Below are positions 52,418 through 61,625 of a stretch of 64,000 nt of DNA, piece after piece. Below the pieces are notes generated by a model. It was given only the letters and a program-made list of their open reading frames with translations, did no database searches and was not told the DNA's origin. The translations under genes were made by a program, and so were the position numbers. How positions within the stretch are numbered: position 1 is the stretch's first letter; every line of letters begins with the position of its first letter. Source of the stretch: Micromonospora sp. MP36 (GTDB lineage Bacteria > Actinomycetota > Actinomycetes > Mycobacteriales > Micromonosporaceae); contig NZ_VSFA01000023.1 of the NCBI RefSeq assembly GCF_008119785.1, forward strand, positions 20,539 to 84,538. The letters are read 5' to 3'.

Positions 52418-52936
52418 GTGACTGATCCGCGCGTGGTGGAATCCCTAAGCTTTGGATACTCGTTCGACGCGGAGGACGCGCGCCGGCTGCGGTTGCTCGA
52501 TGAGCGCGGTGCTGAGCTTACGATCGTGGAACCTAGCCGGGGCGCAGAGAAAGCGACGTGGCCGCCCCGATCACGGGTTCAGGCCTTCCAGGCCGACGCC
52601 GTCACGGTCACGCTGACCACCGGTGAACGGTTCGAGTTTGTGAACGGCAGGAAAGCGCCCTGCCGCCGACGCAATGCCGGCACCACATGGACCCTCCAGG
52701 GACGCAAGTACGAAATCGTCCACACAAGCTCACGTCAGGCACAGCTCCGCCGAGACGACGTCGTCCTCGCCTCGGCGCGCTCCTCCTCCCGCCGGTACGG
52801 CCCCGTCCGCACGACGATCGAAGCAGAGTGCGACGTCGCTGACCGTATCGGAGTCGTGCTCCTCGAACAGGTCATCCGCCCCGGCCGGCCGATGGCATTC
52901 TTCGCAGCTCTCGACATGCTCGCGATGGCAGGGTGA
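52418..52936 (+). CDS. Hypothetical protein, 172 aa
   Basis: The 172-residue protein starts at GTG. FGYSFDAEDARRLRLLDERGAELTIVEPS, VTVTLTTGERFEFVNGRK and IEAECDVADRIGVVLLEQVI suggest a beta-sandwich-like soluble protein, with a hydrophobic C-terminus (AFFAALDMLAMAG). I recognise no family. No membrane segment or signal peptide is clear. The gap from 52937 to 53227 shows no gene. Confidence 0.55.
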   Translation: MTDPRVVESLSFGYSFDAEDARRLRLLDERGAELTIVEPSRGAEKATWPPRSRVQAFQADAVTVTLTTGERFEFVNGRKAPCRRRNAGTTWTLQGRKYEIVHTSSRQAQLRRDDVVLASARSSSRRYGPVRTTIEAECDVADRIGVVLLEQVIRPGRPMAFFAALDMLAMAG

Positions 52937-53227
52937 GGCCGATGCCCGGCTCCGGCGTCGCTAACGTGGCTGCCCGGATTTCTAGCGGCAGACGACGCCC
53001 CTTCTGCCACTGGCCGCTGGCCGCGCGCCTCTGACGGACTGCCGAGTCCGCCCCGGCGTCCGGCAGAGTAAGTGACTCGGTGTAACAGCGGCAGCCGCGG
53101 TGAGGCCGCTGCCTCCGGCATTTAGCGACTGCCCGGAAGACGCGCGTCGGCCCACAGAGGCCTGGGCCTGGTGGCCGGGCCTGGACGGCGTGTCCGGGCC
53201 CGACCCACCAGGCCAGCAGGCCTTAAC

Positions 53228-56200
53228 TCATCCTCCTCCGACCGTGACTGTCGCGATCATGCCGACCCACTGCCCGCTGCTGTAGCCGGCGTGGAGCCTG
53301 CAGATGACCGTCCAGGTCCCTTCCCGATCGAAGGTGTACGAGACCGGTGGACCTCCCGGCGAAACGGGCCCGTTGGTGACCTGGAAGATGTCGCCGCCGT
53401 TCGGGTCCGGATTGCCGCCGGGTGGCACGAGCCAGACGTCGTGTGGGAACCGCGCATCCGCCTCGTTGAAGTGCCAGGTGACGGTGCCGCCGCGGGCAAT
53501 CTTGCAGTTGTCGGGACTCCACTGCGTGCCCGTGGCGTTGATGTCGCACGTCGTGGGGAGCGTCCCGCCGCCGTCACGCACCGTGAAGGTGGCGCTCTGC
53601 GGGTTGGAGGCGTTCCCGAGGCGGTCGGTGGCTCGATAGTCGACTGTGTACTTCCCCGCGTCCTTGAACGGTACCGGCCCGTTGTAGGCGGTCCACGCTC
53701 CGCCGTTGACGCGGTACTCGACCTTGTCCACGCCGGCACAGCCGACATCGTTGGCGGTGAGGCTCAGCGTGGCCGAGTCGATATAGGTGTTCTGCTGGTC
53801 GGGATCGGCCTGGCCCTGAATCTGGTGCGAGACCGTCGGTGCATCGGTTTCCTTGCACTGGTCGGCCTCGGGCGTGAACTCGATCTTGATCAGCTGCATC
53901 TTCATTTCGGGGTTGATCTGGTTGCGGCAACAACCGAAGGTCCAGCGCCCCATGTAGAGTGCGCCGTCGGGCCCGAATCTGGTCGGGATCACGAAGCTGT
54001 TGTTCGGCGTGCCGAAGTGGTTGACAGGCAGCCAGTCGTTGACCCGGAGCATCTGGTTGTTGTCCTGCCGCAGGCGGACCTCCTTCCAGAACCCGTTGTC
54101 GGTGCCACGGTTAGTGATCAGCCAGGAGCCGTCGTAGTAGGGCGGGAAGGCGCCGGGACCGCGGCTGTCCTTGTATCGGTAGACCGGGCCGGTGACCGGC
54201 TGCATCCCGCCTGCGCCCAGGTCGCCGAAGTCCTTCGGATCCTGGCTTCCGGGGTTGCCGGGGTACTTGCGCCAGACCGTCGCTGGTTTCGCGGGACCTG
54301 GGATCTCATCGAGGCCTTGGAATGTGGGTTGCGAATTAGTACCGCCCGGCGGCGCCCAGGTCAGGTCGGACGGGAGCTTGTCGAGCGAGCAGTCGTACTG
54401 CTGACCGGTTGAGGAGTTGGCCTCGTAGTTCCAGCGCCAGGTGGTGTTGATCTTCGAGTTGTCACCGACGCAGAACGGCCAGCCGTAGAAACCGGGCCCG
54501 TCGACCTTGTTCCACTCGCAGACGCCGGCCGGGGCGCGGTCGGGCTGGTCCACCGAGTTGTCGTGGCAGAACTCGCCGACGACGACCGAACCCGGGTTGG
54601 CGGGGTCGGTGTGCACCGTGAACGGCTGCCGGAAGCCCATGCCGTAGATCTCCGGTCGGGTGTTCGGGGTTCCCGGCGCGAACATGTTGCCCTTCGGGAC
54701 CGTATAGGTCTTGCCCAGGCCGGGATCGGGTGCGCGCCCTGGGGTCTGCGGCGGGCCCTCGCGCGGTTTGATGCGCAGGATCTTGCCGCGCAGGTCGGCG
54801 GTGTTGGCCGCCGTCTTGCGTGCGTCCCAGCGCTCCGAGGCGCGATGGTCCATCGGCGTGTAGCGGTTGTGGCCGGGCGCGTTCGGGGAAACGTCGTCGC
54901 CGACGCCGACGTAGAGGTTGCCTTCGGAGTCGAACACCAGGCTCGCGCCGCCGACATGGCCGGGGCCGTTGTCGGTGGGGCCACCCGGGAAGCCCGAGGG
55001 TTTGCCGGAGATCTTCGCCTTGGGCACGCGCAAGATCTGCCGCTCCATGTATGGATGTGCCGGGTCCAGGTGCTTCGGCCCGCCTGGTGCCGGCTCGAAG
55101 GTGGTGCCGGTCTTGTTCAGCGTGAAGCGGCTGACCAGGTTGTAGCCGACCGTCTGCTGGTTGCCCGTGGTCGGCCAGTCGCCGGGGTTGCGCGGGGAAT
55201 AGTAGACGTAGATGTCGCGCTTGTCCGGCTCCGACAGGTCGAAGCCCGGCTCCAGGCTCATTCCCAGCACGCCGTCCTCGGAGTTGCCGTGGTCGGCGCG
55301 GGTCGGGATCGTCGCGACCGTCGTCGAGTTGTTCGGCGGGCCGTTCGGATCGTGCATCTTCACGTAGCCCTCGGACTCGTACCCCGGCTTGGGGCCGATC
55401 TCGGTCCAGTAGACCTTGCCGTCCGACGCCACGTCGAGAGCCATCGGGCCGTTCACATTGTCGACCAGGGTCGTGCGGGTGAAGTTCGACCACACGGTGC
55501 CTGAGCAGTCTGTCTTCTTCCCCTCGCCGGCGACCCAGCGCACCCCTCCGACGATCTGCTTGATCAGCGGGTTGTCGCCGCCGTTCTCGGTGTAACGCAC
55601 GCCGAAGTGGCCCTGCGAGGTCACCCAGGTCCGCCCATCGTTGTAGGGCCGCGGGGTGCCGGTGCCGTCCTTGACGCTGCCGCCGTCGTAGAGCTTGCAC
55701 CACGTCGTGGGGTGGTCCTGGCCCATGGAGTAGGTGCCGGTGTTGTAGGTGCGCTCGTCGAAGGTCGCGAGCACGTGGTGGTCGCCCCGGACGTTGCGGG
55801 CGAAGTTGTAGTGCTCGTCGGCGATCTTGTAGGTGTCGGGCAGGTCTTTGGTAGAGAGGTGGTTGTGGTCGGCAACCTGGACGGTTGCGGCGTTGCCGGT
55901 CGCCGACCCGCTCGAGTGGCCGCGCATCGTCGTGCCGACGACGCTGTCCGGCCCGCCGTCCCACCAGTCCCACACGGACACGCCGGCGCCGGCGTCGGTC
56001 ATGTTGTGCACGGCCGCGATCCCGCCGCCGTTCTGGGTGAAGCGGATCAACGCCTCACGCTGGGCATGGTCGAGGAGCGGTCCGGGCCGCCGGCCGCCGG
56101 CCCACGACCACGACGCGTTCAGCAGCAGGATCGCGTCGTATCGGGCCAGGTTCTGGTCGGTGAAGATCCGGGGGTTCTTGTCCGGGTGGTCGCAGTTGTT

Positions 56201-56563
56201 CGGGCCGCCACCGTTGTTGTCGCAGTCCTCCCAGTCGACCTCGTAGCCTGCGGCCTTGAGAGCGTCCTGCAGCACTGGCCGACCGTTGTTGATCCCATCG
56301 GTGTGCCGGTACCCGGTCGTGCCGGTGTAGATGAGGATCCTGTTGCGCTCCTCCTGGGCAGGAGCCGCAGGGAGGGTGCTGCTGGCTTGCCTGGTGCTTG
56401 TCGCCGGGCCGGCAGCCGCCGGGTGGATGCTGCTAGGAGCCTGTCGGGTGCTCTTCGCTTGGACAGCGGTCGCCGGGGCGAGCATCTGAGCCCCAAGAGC
56501 GACCGCGATCAAAGCGATTCCAGGATGCTTCACCCTCCGCGCAGGCAGCGCGGCGTTCCACAT
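53228..56563 (-). CDS. Secreted ThuA/sugar dehydrogenase/cupredoxin protein
   Basis: This 1111-residue exported protein begins with a signal peptide (KHPGIALIAVALGAQMLAPA). Domains in order are a ThuA domain (about residues 55-310, ILIYTGTTGYRHTDGI and GGGIAAVHNMTDAGAG), a PQQ-dependent sugar-dehydrogenase-like propeller (about 320-850, ASLVFDSEGNLYVGVGDD and MGFRQPFTVH), an OmpL47-type beta domain (KVEYRVNGGAWTAYNGP), and a C-terminal cupredoxin (about 1020-1111). The last has FPHDVW and VICRLHAGYSSGQWVGM, giving His, Cys, His and Met copper ligands. A catalytic propeller tied to a copper electron carrier would pass electrons outside the cell. The ATG at 56563 is preferred to a TTG seven codons upstream because GAGGAAG precedes it. 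Confidence 0.8.
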   Translation of the reverse strand: MWNAALPARRVKHPGIALIAVALGAQMLAPATAVQAKSTRQAPSSIHPAAAGPATSTRQASSTLPAAPAQEERNRILIYTGTTGYRHTDGINNGRPVLQDALKAAGYEVDWEDCDNNGGGPNNCDHPDKNPRIFTDQNLARYDAILLLNASWSWAGGRRPGPLLDHAQREALIRFTQNGGGIAAVHNMTDAGAGVSVWDWWDGGPDSVVGTTMRGHSSGSATGNAATVQVADHNHLSTKDLPDTYKIADEHYNFARNVRGDHHVLATFDERTYNTGTYSMGQDHPTTWCKLYDGGSVKDGTGTPRPYNDGRTWVTSQGHFGVRYTENGGDNPLIKQIVGGVRWVAGEGKKTDCSGTVWSNFTRTTLVDNVNGPMALDVASDGKVYWTEIGPKPGYESEGYVKMHDPNGPPNNSTTVATIPTRADHGNSEDGVLGMSLEPGFDLSEPDKRDIYVYYSPRNPGDWPTTGNQQTVGYNLVSRFTLNKTGTTFEPAPGGPKHLDPAHPYMERQILRVPKAKISGKPSGFPGGPTDNGPGHVGGASLVFDSEGNLYVGVGDDVSPNAPGHNRYTPMDHRASERWDARKTAANTADLRGKILRIKPREGPPQTPGRAPDPGLGKTYTVPKGNMFAPGTPNTRPEIYGMGFRQPFTVHTDPANPGSVVVGEFCHDNSVDQPDRAPAGVCEWNKVDGPGFYGWPFCVGDNSKINTTWRWNYEANSSTGQQYDCSLDKLPSDLTWAPPGGTNSQPTFQGLDEIPGPAKPATVWRKYPGNPGSQDPKDFGDLGAGGMQPVTGPVYRYKDSRGPGAFPPYYDGSWLITNRGTDNGFWKEVRLRQDNNQMLRVNDWLPVNHFGTPNNSFVIPTRFGPDGALYMGRWTFGCCRNQINPEMKMQLIKIEFTPEADQCKETDAPTVSHQIQGQADPDQQNTYIDSATLSLTANDVGCAGVDKVEYRVNGGAWTAYNGPVPFKDAGKYTVDYRATDRLGNASNPQSATFTVRDGGGTLPTTCDINATGTQWSPDNCKIARGGTVTWHFNEADARFPHDVWLVPPGGNPDPNGGDIFQVTNGPVSPGGPPVSYTFDREGTWTVICRLHAGYSSGQWVGMIATVTVGGG

Positions 56564-56692
56564 GCCACTCACTTCCTCTCCCAATGCGGCGGCTACCAGC
56601 CCCGCGGTCGGAGCGACATGGTGCGACCGCCTGAAGGTTAGGACGTAGCATGTCCTCCTTTTGACGGATGGTCAAGAACTTCCGGTTGCGAC

Positions 56693-56730
56693 CAACAAAA
56701 GATCACTCGCGAGCAACGGTAGTTTTGTTG
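56693..56730. promoter_or_regulatory. Inverted repeat between divergent genes
   Basis: CAACAAAA (56693-56700) and TTTTGTTG (56723-56730) are perfect 8-base arms with a 22-base spacer. The sequence is AT-rich and lies in the shared upstream region of the ThuA-dehydrogenase gene and the 56786 lipoprotein. It is a candidate operator for both. Confidence 0.45.
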
Positions 56731-56785
56731 ATCGGAGACGTTAGCTGTCTTGAACCAGACGATTCGCTCCGCTAGCGTCCCTGCC

Positions 56786-57190
56786 ATGGGTGGGCAGAGG
56801 GTTCACAGGCGGCTTCTCAGCGTCACTGCGGCCACAGTTGCGATCGCCGTCGGGGCACTGGGTCTGGCGGGATGCAGCGACGATTCCGGGGAGGCGACGG
56901 GGCGGGAGCGCGACCTGACGGCGCTTCAATGCCCGATGGTGGAGACGGGACAGCACACGGGCGTCAGCCAGTACCGGCCCGCGAAGAACGCCTTCGATAC
57001 GGCGGAGCTGCTCGGGATGCAGCTCGCTGAGGCCCGTGAGAAGGCGGCCCGTCACGACTGCGAGGTCGTCGTTGCGCGCGAGGACGGCAAGAGCCAGCCC
57101 GTGCCGATAGAGATCGACCCGACGAGGATCTATGTCTACATCGAGCATGGCGCCGTCAGCGACATAGAGGGCGTCGGTGGTGGGCTCTAG
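56786..57190 (+). CDS. Lipoprotein with I78 inhibitor-like domain
   Basis: The 134-residue lipoprotein has lipobox GLAGC with C30. Its C-terminal 65 residues (DTAELLGMQLAEAREKAARH, then VPIEIDPTRIYVYIEHGAVSDIEG) match the order of peptidase inhibitor I78 proteins. Family members inhibit serine peptidases outside the membrane. The start at 56786 is the one that gives a short n-region. It lies 12 bases before the MMPL gene on the same strand and may be co-transcribed. Confidence 0.7.
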   Translation: MGGQRVHRRLLSVTAATVAIAVGALGLAGCSDDSGEATGRERDLTALQCPMVETGQHTGVSQYRPAKNAFDTAELLGMQLAEAREKAARHDCEVVVAREDGKSQPVPIEIDPTRIYVYIEHGAVSDIEGVGGGL

Positions 57191-57202
57191 GGCGACGACC
57201 CG

Positions 57203-59401
57203 ATGCGCACTCTCACCAGGGCTTCCGCAGCCGCCACCGGTCGGCGGTCACGGTGGGTCGTCATCGCGGTGTGGCTTGCGCTCGCGATGCTCGCGGTGCC
57301 GCTACAAACCAAGCTCAGCGAACGGGCCGCCGACGAGAGCGAAACCTTCCTCGTCCGGGGATCGGAGTCGGCAGAGGCCAAGCGGATCATCAACGAGCAG
57401 TTCCGGCGCGGCAGCGAAACAGCGGCGGTAATCGCCTACTTCCGCGAGGGTGGGATCACAGCGGACGACGGACAGCGCGCCGACGCCGACGCCCGCGCGC
57501 TGTGCCGATCCGGCGCGATCCCGAACGTGACGATGGTCGCCACCCCGTACCAGCGCGCGTGCGGCGAGACCGATCCGCTCGACATGAGCCCGGGCGGCTC
57601 GCTGCTCACCTCACCCGACAACAGCGTCATCTTGAGCACCGTCCTGATGACCGACGACTCGACGCCCGCCGTCGAGCAGGCGGTCGCGGCAATCCGCGAG
57701 GTCGTCCCACCGACCGCGGGCGACGAGAGCGGACTGAAGGCCTTCGTCACCGGCCGTGCCGGCTTCGAGGCCGATCGAAGTGCTGCGGTTAAAGGGATCA
57801 ACGAGACCCTCTTGGCAGTCACGGTCGTCATACTGCTGCTCCTGCTGCTCGCGACCTACCGCTCGCCGCTGGTTGCTCTGGTACCGCTGGCCGTCGTCGC
57901 CGTCGCCTATCTCGTCGCGGCCGCCCTCGCCTACGGTCTCGTCGCCGCCGGCCTCACTGCGGTCAGCGGCCAGACGACCGCGATCCTGATCGTGCTGATG
58001 TTCGGCGCGGGCACCGACTACTGTCTGCTGATCGTGGCGCGGTTTCGCGACGAACTGCGGCGGGCGCCGGACGTTGAGGAGGCGATGGTCGCCGCCGCCC
58101 AGCGCACCGGCCCGGCGATTCTCTCCGCCGGAGCGATCGTCGTCGGCGCGATGCTGGTCCTCGCCCTTGCCGACTTCAACGCCACGCGCGAGATGGGCCC
58201 GATCCTCGCCCTCGGCGTCGCGATCATGGTCTGTGCCGGTCTGACGCTCCTGCCCGCGATGCTCACCGCCCTCGGACGACGGGCGTTCTGGCCCGCGATT
58301 CCCCGCCACGAGCCCGAGTCCGCACCCGCAGTCACGTTTTGGGGGCGCATCGCGAGCCTTGTTCACGCACGACCCGGAATGATCGCCGCGGCGGTCACCG
58401 TTCTCCTTGCCGCGGGCGCGCTGGCCACCATCGGCGGGCGTCCGGCGCTCGACTTTGCCGAGTCGTTCCGCGAGGCGCCGGACTCGGTCCGCGGTCAACA
58501 GGTGATCCGCAACCACTTCATCCCCGGCCGGGCGGCGCCGCTTCGCATCGTCGTAGCCGACGAGGTAAGCGGGAAGGTCCAGAGCGCTCTCACCGAAGGC
58601 ACACATTCACCCATCGCCGACATGCACGCGGTGGCCAGGTCGATCGGGGCGGACAGCGGCTTCCTGGGTGCGGCGGCGCAAGGCCAGCGAAGGTCCGCGA
58701 CAAACTTGGTCATCTTCGACGCGGACCTGCGGATGGATCCGTTCTCAGAGCGGGCCACCGACGCCGTCCCCGTGCTGCGTGAGATCGCTGACCGCGCGGC
58801 CGACGGCCGGACCATCCTGATCGGCGGGACCGTGGCCGAGAACTACGATGCTCGCCAGGCACTCAGGCGTGACACCAGGCTGATCGTCCCGGTCGGCCTT
58901 GCCCTGATCCTCCTCGTCCTCACTCTGCTCCTGCGCGCGGTGGTGATGCCGCTCTACGTGATCGCGACCGTGATCCTCTCCTTCGGCTTCGCCCTCGGCG
59001 TCAGTTCCCTCATCTTCACCCACATCCTCGGCCAGCCGGCCTCAGACCCAAACCTGCCGTTGTACGCGTTCATCTTCCTCGTCGCCCTGGGCGTCGACTA
59101 CAACGTGTTTCTCCTCAGTCGGATCAGCGAACAGCGTCGGCAGCACGAGACCCGCCGCGCGGTGACGCAGGCCCTTGAGCGAACCGGCGGCGTGATCACC
59201 TCCGCCGGCCTCGTGCTGGCCGCCACCTTCGCGACCTTGATGGCGGTTCCGATGGAGGCGCTGTTTCAGATCGGCTTCGTGATCACCCTGGGCCTGCTCG
59301 CCGACACGTTCCTCGTCCGGGCCCTGCTCGTCCCCGCTCTCGCGGTGCTGCTCGGCGAGCGAAACTGGTGGCCCTCCAGGCAGACCGCCACCCCGGGCTG
59401 A
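57203..59401 (+). CDS. MMPL-family transporter
   Basis: This 732-residue RND-type transporter has about eleven or twelve membrane helices in two halves. One helix lies near the start (WVVIAVWLALAMLAVPL), followed by an extracellular domain and the LLLLLATYRSPLVALVPLAVVAVAYL and AILIVLMFGAGTDYCLLIVARFRDEL helices. The second half repeats this with FIFLVALGVDYNVFLLSRISEQ. The GxxTDY and GVDYN motifs are the proton-relay positions of MMPL proteins. The family exports lipids or drugs at the plasma membrane. It is the intact counterpart of the fragment at 47785. Confidence 0.92.
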   Translation: MRTLTRASAAATGRRSRWVVIAVWLALAMLAVPLQTKLSERAADESETFLVRGSESAEAKRIINEQFRRGSETAAVIAYFREGGITADDGQRADADARALCRSGAIPNVTMVATPYQRACGETDPLDMSPGGSLLTSPDNSVILSTVLMTDDSTPAVEQAVAAIREVVPPTAGDESGLKAFVTGRAGFEADRSAAVKGINETLLAVTVVILLLLLLATYRSPLVALVPLAVVAVAYLVAAALAYGLVAAGLTAVSGQTTAILIVLMFGAGTDYCLLIVARFRDELRRAPDVEEAMVAAAQRTGPAILSAGAIVVGAMLVLALADFNATREMGPILALGVAIMVCAGLTLLPAMLTALGRRAFWPAIPRHEPESAPAVTFWGRIASLVHARPGMIAAAVTVLLAAGALATIGGRPALDFAESFREAPDSVRGQQVIRNHFIPGRAAPLRIVVADEVSGKVQSALTEGTHSPIADMHAVARSIGADSGFLGAAAQGQRRSATNLVIFDADLRMDPFSERATDAVPVLREIADRAADGRTILIGGTVAENYDARQALRRDTRLIVPVGLALILLVLTLLLRAVVMPLYVIATVILSFGFALGVSSLIFTHILGQPASDPNLPLYAFIFLVALGVDYNVFLLSRISEQRRQHETRRAVTQALERTGGVITSAGLVLAATFATLMAVPMEALFQIGFVITLGLLADTFLVRALLVPALAVLLGERNWWPSRQTATPG

Positions 59402-59443
59402 CGTCGCCGGCCGCTGCATCCCGGTCATCATCTCGCTCCACGA

Positions 59444-59459
59444 CGTTCCCCGCGGAACG
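59444..59459. terminator. Hairpin between converging genes
   Basis: CGTTCC (59444-59449) and GGAACG (59454-59459) are perfect 6-base arms with a CCGC loop. It lies between the ends of the MMPL and SGNH genes, which converge. No T-run follows on either side, so a bidirectional terminator is plausible but weak. Confidence 0.35.
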
Positions 59460-59553
59460 GAGGCAATGGCGCTGTACCTGCCGAAAGTACCGCGGCATCA
59501 AGCCCTGACGGCCGCCCGGAGGCGGATCCCCGGACGGCCGTTGCCGGAGCTGG

Positions 59554-60819
59554 TTACAGCTGGTCGAGCGGTACCGCCTCGGCCATCGCCTGGTAGCCGG
59601 CGTCGCTGGGGTGCAGGTGGTCGCCGCTGTCGTAGCCGGCGCGAAGCCGGCGCGGGTCTTCCGGGTCCCGCAGCGCTTGGTCGAAGTCGACGACGGCGTC
59701 GAACGCGTCGGCCGTGCGTACCCAGGCGTTCACCTGCTGGCGCACGTCCTCGGTCTGTTGCGTACCGTACGGGCCGGGCCGGCCGTAGGACGGTGTGATG
59801 GTGCCGCCGAGCACCCGGATGCCGTGTGCCCGCAGCTGCGTGGCCACCTGCTGCACACCGGCGATCAGCGAAGCCGCGTCGGCGTGGTGATCACCGCCGA
59901 TGTCGTTGATGCCCGCCAGCAGGATCACCGATCGCACGCCGTCCTGGGCGAGCACGTCGCGGTCGAGCCGGGCCAGCACCGACGGACTGGCCCCGCAGCA
60001 GGCGGACGTACGCAGCAACTCGTTCCCGCCGATCCCTGCGTTGCCGACGCCGAGCCGTAACGGTTGTGGCCGGGCGGCCAGCCGCCGGGCGAGCGCGTCG
60101 GGGTAGCGGGAGTTGGTGTCCGTCGAGGACCCGGTGCCGTCGGTGATCGAGTCCCCGAGGGTGACGACCGCGGCGGCTCGGCGGCTCGGCACGCTCACCC
60201 CGGAGAGGAAGAACCACGCTCGAGTCTGACCGGTGAAGGCGGTGCCCGCCGCCGCGGCGGCGTGATCGCCGGAGGCGATGTACGACGTCTGGTGGGCGTT
60301 GCCGAAGTCGGCGTGCCCAGTCGGTGGCCCGGTGTCGCGGGGCAGGTAAAGGCTGACCGCCAGATCGGCCAACGCCGGCACCGTCAGGTCGGCCGGGTCA
60401 CTGACCACGTCCCCGCCCTCTGGCAGGGTCACCCCGGGCGATCCACCGAAGGTGAGCCGGACGTTGCGGCCGCTGATGCTCGCCCCGCTGCCCAGCAGAC
60501 CCACGAACGCGCCGTCCAGCAGAACCGGCGCCGCACCGAAGGTGTTGGACAGTCGGATACGGACCCGCTCGCCGCCGATCGAGGTGTGCACGATCATCCG
60601 GAGCGTCTGGTCGGCGAACCCCGCCTGCTGCGGCTTCTGTGGCGCGGCCTGCCAGGTCTGGCTCCACGCCCGCATGCCATGGTCCAGTTCGGGCTTCCCA
60701 TCGTCGGCCCTGCTCCCCATCGCCGGTACCGCCAGCCCGGCGACCATCACCAGCGCAGCCACAACGGCCATCGCCCACAATCGCCGCCGCGGCCTCCATC
60801 CGCTCGCCATGTCCGGCAT
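59554..60819 (-). CDS. Secreted SGNH/GDSL hydrolase
   Basis: The 421-residue protein has a signal peptide (LWAMAVVAALVMVAGLAVPAMG). An N-terminal beta domain is followed by the SGNH catalytic domain with VVTLGDSITDGTGS (Ser), NAGIGGNELL (Gly), LAGINDIGG (Asn) and SGDHLHPSDAGY (Asp and His). The fold deacetylates or hydrolyses esters of sugars, lipids or polymers outside the cell. AGGAGGTTCG precedes the ATG directly. Confidence 0.9.
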   Translation of the reverse strand: MPDMASGWRPRRRLWAMAVVAALVMVAGLAVPAMGSRADDGKPELDHGMRAWSQTWQAAPQKPQQAGFADQTLRMIVHTSIGGERVRIRLSNTFGAAPVLLDGAFVGLLGSGASISGRNVRLTFGGSPGVTLPEGGDVVSDPADLTVPALADLAVSLYLPRDTGPPTGHADFGNAHQTSYIASGDHAAAAAGTAFTGQTRAWFFLSGVSVPSRRAAAVVTLGDSITDGTGSSTDTNSRYPDALARRLAARPQPLRLGVGNAGIGGNELLRTSACCGASPSVLARLDRDVLAQDGVRSVILLAGINDIGGDHHADAASLIAGVQQVATQLRAHGIRVLGGTITPSYGRPGPYGTQQTEDVRQQVNAWVRTADAFDAVVDFDQALRDPEDPRRLRAGYDSGDHLHPSDAGYQAMAEAVPLDQL

Positions 60820-61262
60820 CGAACCTCCTCTGTGCGCCGTAGGTGCCGCGACAGTTTCAGCTTTCGCACGGACGACGGTGCCGACAGGGAAAACGGATCG
60901 ATGAACGGTCGCAATTCATCGCTGACCGGCAGCCCCGCTAGCAGAACAGCCATGACCAGGACGATCTCCACAACCGCCAAAGCTATCCACGGCCCATCAG
61001 CGGGCGCCGACAAGCGGCGGAGTCGGCAGCGAACCTGAACAGGTCGGCGTGGCCAGCGCTTGGCTGCTGGCCACGGCCACGTGCAGGTGGAGCAGCCTCG
61101 GTGTACAACCTGCCTGTGTTGGCGCCCGCTGCTCAGACGGGTGTAGCCACCCTGTCAGTGCCCGTCGGCGCACCCGACACCAGGGCCACGGTGGCGATGA
61201 AGCGGGCACCCCGCCGATGGTGGGCAGGTGCTGACGCGTCGCTCGGTGTAGAGGGCAGCCGA
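60820..61262. other. Intergenic stretch with a 9-base hairpin
   Basis: No supported gene lies here. GTGGCCAGC (61049-61057) and GCTGGCCAC (61066-61074) are perfect arms around an 8-base loop. It could be a transcript end for the minus-strand genes to the right. An 88-codon minus-strand frame starting near 61013 has a hydrophobic stretch but runs into the SGNH gene. Confidence 0.35.
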
Positions 61263-61310
61263 GCCGCCCGGACCCGGAGGACCGGGCGGCCCGTCGCGGA
61301 CGCCCGGTCC
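61263..61310. terminator. Two competing GC-rich hairpins
   Basis: Stem A is GCCGCCCGG (61263-61271) with CCGGGCGGC (61282-61290), loop 10. Stem B is GGACCGGGCG (61279-61288) with CGCCCGGTCC (61301-61310), loop 12. They share bases 61282-61288 and cannot form together. The element sits downstream of the DUF1330 remnant and the subtilase on the minus strand, and is more likely a transcript-end structure than an attenuator. Confidence 0.5.
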
Positions 61311-61328
61311 CCGGAGGGCTCCCGGTAT

Positions 61329-61524
61329 TCAGGGGAGCAGGCCCCAGCGCTCGAAGTGTTGCCTGTCCTCGAACGCCATCGGAATGACCTTCTCCTGTTG
61401 TCAGGCACTCCGGCGCCTCGTCGGCGAGGAGTCGTCCCCGGTACTACTTCCTGAACGCCGCGGCGTACGTGTCGTAGCGGTCCTGGTCATGGATCGTGAG
61501 CTGCGCCAGAGCAAACACGGTCAT
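61329..61524 (-). pseudogene. Broken DUF1330 gene
   Basis: The minus-strand frame reads MTVFALAQLTIHDQDRYDTY and AAAFRK, then a TAG stop. It continues in the same frame as YRGRLLADEAPECLTTGEGH, then shifts to IPMAFEDRQHFERWGLLP. These are the three consecutive blocks of DUF1330 proteins. One in-frame stop and one frameshift inactivate it. It is a paralogue or relative of the intact gene at 47098. Confidence 0.65.
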
Positions 61525-61625
61525 CGCGGCATGTTGCCAGCCGGTGATCGTGCGCTCCGGGGCGCTGTTTGTTGTCGGTGACGGTGCCGGTTGAACTCGC
61601 TACTGCGCGTTGAGCTGACCGGCCA

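Noticed and set aside
60747..61013. 88-codon minus-strand frame with a membrane-like stretch
   Set aside because: It overlaps the SGNH gene start in another frame, has no ribosome site and its C-terminal half is Arg/Gly noise.
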